From the NCBI GenBank assembly GCA_951213105.1, contig OX578155.1:37548484-37612483 (forward strand): DNA of 64,000 nucleotides, written 5' to 3'. The notes beneath the pieces were generated by a model, which saw only the letters and a list, made by a program, of their open reading frames with translations, was not told where the DNA came from and ran no database searches. Both the position numbers and the translations under genes were made by a program. Shown here one piece after another: positions 58,246-64,000 of the stretch; within the stretch, counting starts at the first letter, position 1, and every line of letters starts with the position of its first letter. The DNA is from Amaurobius ferox (Eukaryota > Arthropoda > Arachnida > Araneae > Amaurobiidae).

Positions 58246-59919
58246 TGCACTTTTCTGCAAATATTCATAAATGAATACTTCGTAAAATACATTTTGTATG
58301 AATTTATTTAACGAAACTGGAAAAATTACAAAACTAAGATCATTTTACTGCCTTGCTCAATTACTTTAGGTAATTTTTGGGTTTATACAGGTTGTCCCTG
58401 AAACATTGACCTCGGTTTTTTCTTTAAATATTGATCTTAGACATATATATAATAAATTACAAAGTTGCGTAATAAAAGGTACAGAATTTTATGAAATCGA
58501 CAAAAATTTTCAGAGGATTAAATTTGAAGAAATACAAAATTTAAATTTTATATGGCTCTCGTAGAAAAACATTTCCAATGAGTAAAATGTGCCCCATACA
58601 CTAATAAGGTAATGTACAAAATTTCAGCATTTTATCATAAAAAGTCCCAGAGATGTTTTTAAACGAAGTGGTTGAGGATATTAATCACAAATTAAAATGT
58701 AAATGTTTACAGCAAGACTGCAAATGACGCAGCGCAGAAACGCATCATTGGCAAATAATATCTGTCTCTTATCTTTAGATTTGTTTACAATTTTTCAAAA
58801 ATATGCTTCCTGAAAAATACCTTAAAATTTTACATGATTATTTACAGAATAAAACTTGGAAATGGTATAATCAAAATGAACCTAAAATCAGCTTAGAAAT
58901 GTATGCATATGCAAATATCTACCTCTGATCGGTGCGTTACATAATCACAACAGCGCATCATCACATGAAAAAGTAATTTTTGCTCCGCTATTGATCAATT
59001 GTCTCGTTTACGCAAGCGTAGCGCGCGCAGCCCGGCCGTCTGAGCGACCCTTAAGTATTTCATATTTCTGCTACGTTTTGAGTGTAGTTAGCCTATACTG
59101 ACCAGTGGCGCATCTAGAATATTCCTAAGGGGGGGGGGGGCAGTAGTGCACAAAATTTTTATGAAGGAGGATGTCTCTTCGATAAATTTTCCGAGAAAAA
59201 ATGGTCAGAGGCCATATCAATTAACAAGGCGGTTGTCTTTTTTTTCTACATTTATTTTTATCAAATTACTAACAATTCTGCAGTGCAGTGCAAGATAATT
59301 AAATGATTAGAAGAAGAAGTAGTAGATGTTGCTTATACTGTATACTGTCCTACCGCCACGAGAAAGTCTGTGAACAGGGTTGCCGCAAGTAGACGAGTCG
59401 AAGAAAGGTTTAAAATCGACTGCAACATTTGGCAAATCAAGCGCACTTCGTTAAGCGGAGAATCCGTTTCGTTTATCATGATGTACTAAAAGAAAATAGT
59501 AGATGTTTTTTATCCGACAGTTAAACAAAATTTTTCGTATTAAATGACATTAAATTATAAATTAACTTAAAAATTCCTCGTCATCTATACTCAGAAAATA
59601 ATTTGTTATTATAGGCTTCAGCGGCTACGGGAAGCAGTCAATCTATTAGAACAAAGTAGTTTTAGATATTTTTTTTTAGGTTCGGGCGATTTTGGGAGAG
59701 AAAAGCTTACAATTTAAAACTAGAATTTATATCATTTTGTTTAAAACTAAATTTCGAATTAAATGAAAATTATTACAGTTTTCAATCAGCAAGTTACACA
59801 ATTATTAGCCAGTAAAAAGGAAAAAATAAATGATAAATAAGCAAAATTATGACTTATTCATTATATTATTCATTCAATACATTCATTCTTTTCATATTTT
59901 TCAATCAATTATAAAATAT
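58246..59919. other. Intergenic; carries one half of a distant inverted pair at 59342-59369
   Basis: TACTGTCCTACCGCCACGAG then AAAGTC (59345-59370) is matched in reverse at 62541-62567. A G11 run is at 59130-59140. Positions 59020-59055 (GTAGCGCGCGCAGCCCGGCC) form a small GC-rich island. No gene recognised. Confidence 0.45.
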
Positions 59920-60390
59920 TTATTCACATTCATTGGAATAACTATTATCTACTATGTCCGAATCACTTAAAATGTTTTTACTTGAAGAAGAGTCTGAATC
60001 GCTATCCGACAGATTTCTCACTAATTTCTTCACAATATCTTCTATCGGTCCATCTTTCTTCCAATAAATATTCTCTATTTTTTCAATGTGTTTCACAGTG
60101 TTTTTTCCATTCATTTTGTGTTACTTTTAAAATAGTTTCTTAAGCAATAATTGTAAATTGTTCAAATAGATAAAATACTTATCTGAGTGTCATTAAGCGA
60201 TTTCCCCTCACGTTTTATCTTTTTAACTGATGACGCTGAAACCTCTATCGCTTCCGCAGTTCTCTTCATTGCATTTGAAATTGGTATTTTTAGAGAATTT
60301 GCGGTTTTTCTTCTTCAAAAAATGCCGTAAGATTGTGGACTATTGCCCATGCTTGCGAATGCAAAGTCTTTCCACTTTTAAATGTAGTCA
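59920..60390 (-). pseudogene. DDE transposase with N- and C-termini but no catalytic core
   Basis: Minus strand from the ATG at 60390: MTTFKSGKTLHSQAWAIVHN then LTAFFEEEK; after a one-base frame change TANSLKIPISNAMKRTAEAI and EVSASSVKKIKREGKSLND follow. This is the HTH start of a family of arthropod transposases (V-x-N-x-x-x-F-F-E-E-E-K, then R-T-A-x-A-x-x-V-S-x-x-(T/S)-V-x-x-I-x-x-E-G-K) that end in a DDE_3 domain. From 60114 comes the matching C-terminus: HIEKIENIYWKKDGPIEDIV and a Ser/Asp-rich tail, ending at 59920. Only about 55 bases separate the two, whereas the family has roughly 250 residues of DDE domain between them. It is therefore an internal-deletion derivative that could be moved only in trans. 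Confidence 0.7.
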
Positions 60391-60822
60391 TTTTTCAACT
60401 AGACAAAATCCACAAAGTGTTCAACACAGTACAAGTTACTTCACAGCTTTAAAAATCACAAAATGCGAGCTCCTAGCAGGGGGGTGCCACTCCGCTGCCA
60501 CGAACATTTCTGTGACGTCAGATGGAGTCAACTTGCAGTAACGACACAAAGTGCCACAAGATGGCGCGACAATCGCCGCCTGAGATTATATATATATCTC
60601 GGTGCCGGCGAAATATTTTATTATTTCTCAAGCTGTTTCAATCTGATTGTTTGTTGCGGTTGTTGTTTCTTACGTATCTTTTTACGTAAACTTTGTTTTG
60701 TTTTAAATCAATCCAGTCTTTATTAAGGCTAACTTATCCAGTCTTTATTAAGGCTATTATTTCTACTATCTAAAATCATCGGCTTATTCATTTTGTGAGT
60801 TTTGTCGAACAGATTTTTCGAT
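60391..60822. other. Region between two divergent transposase starts
   Basis: Holds the leader of the minus-strand DDE derivative and of the plus-strand THAP start. A 21-bp direct repeat TCCAGTCTTTATTAAGGCTA lies at 60710-60730 and 60737-60757. TGACGTCA is at 60513-60520. Confidence 0.45.
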
Positions 60823-60912
60823 ATGCCGAACGATTGTGCAATTGCAACTTGCCACAATACTAGCAGTTTCACGAGTAAAACGATTTCTTATTATAGATTT
60901 AGAGTTTACTAG
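60823..60912 (+). pseudogene. THAP-domain N-terminus, interrupted
   Basis: The ATG at 60823 opens MPNDCAIATCHNTSSFTSKT then ISYYRFRVY and a TAG at 60910-60912. M-P-x-x-C-A-x-x-x-C-x-N followed by a spacer and S-(F/Y)-(Y/H)-x-F is the start of the THAP zinc finger, with the first two of four zinc ligands present. THAP domains begin DNA-binding proteins such as P-element-type transposases and their host relatives. The expected FP after YRF and the remaining C..H ligands are absent. The reading ends where a 440-bp tandem duplication begins, so either an intron starts here (GTTTAC at 60904 would be an unusual donor) or the gene is broken. Confidence 0.55.
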
Positions 60913-61786
60913 TTAGGCATAAGTACATCCCCCCCCCCGAAAAAAAAAAAGAAAGACATAAAACTCTTAGTGTTAGCGTTTTATTTATTGTTTTGATTTA
61001 ATCTCGCACATTTTGTATTAATTAAATTTTATTATATTACATTTTATTAATTAAATTTTAGTACATTCAAAAAATGAAGGGGGGGGGGGGGTACGATTTA
61101 AGAAAATAAACAGGTGCTTGCTCGTATATTTTTCATCATAAATCAATATACTATAATACATTTAATTTATTATTCTGAAAGTATATCATAGTGTGTTTGT
61201 TAAACGATTAGTTTCTATATTTTTATATGTTTACATTGAATTTCAATTTGATATAAATTCTCTTTTTGATCTAAAAAACACTAATAAAATCAAGTGTTTA
61301 GCAATAATATAAGTTCTTCACTATAAAAGCATCACTTAAATTGTTTACTAGTTAGGCATAAGTACATCCCCCCCCCCCCCGAAAAAAAAAAAGAAAGACA
61401 TAAAACTCTTAGTGTTAGCGTTTTATTTATTGTTTTGATTTAATCTCGCACATTTTGTATTAATTAAATTTTATTACATTACATTTTATTAATTAAATTT
61501 TAGTACATTAAAAAAATGAAGGGGGGGGGGGGGGGTACGATTTAAGAAAATAAACAGGTGCTTGCTCGTATATTTTTCATCATAAATCAATATACTATAA
61601 TACATTTAATTTATTATTCTGAAAGTATATCATAGTGTGTTTGTTAAACGATTAGTTTCTATATTTTTATATGTTTACATTGAATTTCAATTTGATATAA
61701 ATTCTCTTTTTGATCTAAAAAACACTAATAAAATCAAGTGTTTAGCAATAATATAAGTTCTTCACTATAAAAGCATAACTTAAATC
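60904..61786. repeat. 440-bp tandem duplication, two nearly identical units and the head of a third
   Basis: GTTTACTAGTTAGGCATAAG starts at 60904 and 61343, and GTTTACTACTTCGGCTTAAG at 61787, giving periods of 439 and 444 bp. The first two units are almost identical over their full length, including a C-run followed by an A-run and a later G-run (61079-61091 and 61521-61535) whose lengths differ. The third diverges within about 60 bp. Such similarity implies a recent duplication, or an assembly duplicate. Confidence 0.9.
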
Positions 61787-62636
61787 GTTTACTACTTCGG
61801 CTTAAGTACATCCCCCCCCCCCTCCCACTAAAAAGTTATACAACTCGTAGCGTTTTAATTATTTTTTTGATTTTCAATTATTACAGATAACATAATCGAA
61901 AATAACTTTATTTATATGCATTTAGAAAGAAATTACGCGATGTTCATTTGTGTATAATGAAAATTTTAGAATGATTGCTTGTTTAGAAAACTTTCCGAAC
62001 ATATTTCTGTAAATTCGTGTATTTAAAACAAAGTTCATTAATAAAAAAAACATCGCCTCCTGTAATAACAATGACAGGTGTCAAAAGCAAAACGAAACTT
62101 TCAGATGATTTACATTTTTCAGAAAGGGAAATACAGTTTTATTATGTATGTACCCTTCCAAAAAACCCCAATACTGCATATTTAAGTTGTGTTCACGTAA
62201 AATTAATGTTATTTGAGTATTTATTTTATATTTTAAATTTAAAAAAATGATTAAATTAATTTTATTTCCACCCTTTAACATTGGAGTCTACCGGGCCGTT
62301 CCTGATTTTCGGCTCCGAGTGACGTTGCGTCTTTACGTGCTCTCATTGGCTAGAGGTGAAGTGGCGCAACCTTATAGATATAGTAACCTTGAGCTCCTAG
62401 TATTGACCCCAGTGCAAAGCGAAATGCGGCGACTTTCGTCGGTTCTATCTGCGCCAAATCGAAAAAAGCGCTTTCCGTCACACCTAAAATGCAGTGGAAT
62501 AACCTGTTTCCATAGCGACCGCCACCAAAACGTCTGCTGTCTGGGGACTTTCTCGTGGCGGTAGGGCAGTACTTGTTTTCAACCACTCTCTTATGATTAC
62601 ATATTGTTATATTATTCAATTATGATCTATACATAT
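61787..62636. other. Intergenic and 3' flank of the hAT transposase
   Basis: A third, worn head of the 440-bp unit (61787-61845), then AT-rich sequence. Positions 62290-62570 are GC-richer; they include CGACTTTCTCGTGGCGGTAG-type sequence paired with 59342-59369. A 77-codon plus-strand frame at 62017-62250 is unrecognised. Confidence 0.45.
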
Positions 62637-64000
62637 TCATAAAACGAAGTACAGCCTCCTGTTCTTCTTTGTAGCCAGAACATTTATTATTTGGTCTGGA
62701 TCAATTTCCACTTCACGGTGAATGCTCACTGACGTAGGTCCATTCAGTCTGGTTTCACTCATACTGTTTCTCAAGTAAGTTTTCAACCTCTTCATTGTGG
62801 AGAATGACCTCTCAGCACTGCTTGTTGATACTGGGAGGGTGGCATACACTTTTAAAAGTTCAAACACAGTAGGAAAAGTCCTTTGGTCACAAAAGTTAAG
62901 CAGTTCGATTGGGTTTTTAGTTTCCTTGTTCAATGCAGATCCCTTCATGTACCACAGATGTAGCTCAGCTTTCAGAGTATTATCTGATCTAGGTCCTAAA
63001 TCATCTGCAAATCTCCTTGATAAGGCAACAAATCTCTCGTTTTCTTCCAGTGTCGCCTGCCTTCCATTCGGAAGGACAGATGCAAAACTTTGTAGAAATT
63101 CCTTATGTTTGAGAAGTATTTGATGGAGGTGAGTGATGAAATTATCAATCCATGGAATGAAAACAGAAATTCTGTAGTATTCTTCAGGAGTCTGTACGTT
63201 GAAATTTGAACTGTAAATTTGTCTGGTGGCACAGCGTGGTAGAGTAATGTTTTCTCCATGCTGTTCCAGCTTCTTAACAGCTTGTTCAAACAGAAGGTGA
63301 AACTCGTTCTCTGCGTTCTCTCGAATTATAGATATAGCTTTCGCAACCTCTTCTACGTCACTCACAGCACATGCCAGATCAGGGTTCACTTCTTGCAGCT
63401 TTTCACTCAGACGAACACTGTAGCTGAGTAATCTGTCAGCTGAAAAAAGTGCTATGACAAACTGTGATGTTAACATTGAACACAACAAGGTATGAGCCTC
63501 TGTTGATGTCTCCTTGTCACTCCAGGTAGTAATCTCCTCTAGAGCCTCAAATACTTGATCAAACAATGAAACCATAACTGTGACGGCATCATGTCTCTCC
63601 CCCCAACGAGTAGGGCACAATTTCTTCAGTTTTTTGGAACTGATTTCTGTCTCTCCCTGATTAGCTGCATTAATTTTGCTGGTGAGAACAAGGTTTCGTT
63701 TTGGTGTATTAAAATAACTAGAGATTTTCCCTTATTATTCCAAAGCTATTTCGGATATCCGGAACTCTAGATGAATAAGTTATGGGTAAGTTCAAACAGT
63801 GTGATGCACAATGAACGTAGGGGGCATTGTGGTGTTGCTCATATATAATTGCTTGGGCGCCATTGTACTCCCCACTCATTGCAGAAGCTCCATCGAACCC
63901 TTGTAAACGGAGGAAATACGTATCAATGTTGCAGTCTGCAAGGCCTTTAAGAACAGTATCTGCAATTGCTCGACCTGTAGTTTCAGTTAGGAGCACAAAC
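62637..64000 (-). pseudogene. hAT transposase (ZMYM1/DUF4371-like), one frameshift, runs off the window
   Basis: Minus strand, entering from the window edge. The first part (63996-63718) has TETTGRAIADTVLKGLADCN, LQGFDGASAMSGEYNGAQA and YVHCASHCLNLPI, the DUF4371/RNase-H-like core with catalytic-type Asp in G-F-D-G-A-x-x-M and the C-x-x-H-x-L-N motif. Near 63730 an extra A in an AAAA run shifts the frame; the next frame continues ISSYFNTPKRN and KKLCPTRWGERHDAV. It ends with the hAT dimerisation domain (FPTVFELLKVYATLPVSTSS, AERSFSTMKRLKTYLRNSMS, ETRLNG) and stops at 62637. Only one lesion is seen in some 450 codons, so inactivation is recent, or the extra A is a sequencing error. The N-terminal zinc finger lies beyond the window. 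Residues before CPTRW are part of the same frame; the TTG at 63620 is not a start. Confidence 0.85.

Noticed and set aside
60463..60726. 87-codon plus-strand frame upstream of the THAP start
   Set aside because: It opposes the leader of the DDE derivative, has no motif and overlaps a probable promoter region.

Overview
This is a eukaryotic, very AT-rich, repeat-saturated window, most likely from an arthropod and plausibly a spider or other chelicerate. The grounds are the exon/intron style of the one host-type gene, the set of transposon families (hAT, Tc1/mariner, pogo/Tigger-like, DDE elements with a Ser/Asp-rich tail, I/Jockey-type LINE, tRNA-derived SINEs), long microsatellites, and no prokaryotic signal such as operons, ribosome-binding sites or tRNA/rRNA clusters. 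The species assignment is inference.

Genes that look host-derived are few: the last coding exon of a CRAL-TRIO lipid-transfer protein (25025-25252, +); a C2H2 zinc-finger protein with 16 complete fingers (49082-50470, -) whose 5' side continues into eroded fingers behind an in-frame stop; and a frameshifted, unrecognised gene at 42421-43796 (-) with a PC4-like look in its middle.

Everything else I could name is mobile DNA or its debris. In order: a nested hAT deletion derivative with terminal repeats and 8-bp duplications (2535-3474); a mariner-like transposase fragment (about 6715-7260, -); a Tc1 N-terminus with stops (8833-9003, +); a reverse transcriptase remnant (26190-26650, -); a tRNA-SINE with a 12-bp target duplication (27550-27786); a Tc1 transposase pseudogene (28875-29520, -); an element with 120-bp inverted ends (36657-37929); a Tigger-like MITE (40709-41050); a LINE gag pseudogene (45417-46419) abutting a TTAA-flanked inverted-repeat element (46420-47789); an internally deleted DDE transposase (59920-60390, -); a THAP-domain N-terminus (60823-60912, +) running into a 440-bp tandem duplication; and a hAT transposase with one frameshift reaching the window edge (62637-64000, -).

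Two repeat families dominate. Family A (about 0.9-1.1 kb, at least nine copies, most of them between 12.9 and 21.9 kb) has a palindromic hairpin at one end, an internal CA/TG microsatellite and a subterminal cluster of TGGCGA/TCGCCA boxes. It resembles non-autonomous Helentron/DINE-type elements. Family B (about 1.2 kb, five locations) ends in another short palindrome and carries CRE-like TGACGTCA cores and about 150-bp internal duplications. Several satellites stand out: an 81-bp array that turns into a 162-bp higher-order array (9690-10985), a 29-bp and a 43-bp minisatellite, and a 3.7-kb mixed-orientation, relatively GC-rich array built around the palindrome TGGGCGCCCA (53220-56930). The last is the most unusual structure in the window. 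Two near-perfect long palindromes lie within 360 bp of each other (26996-27352).
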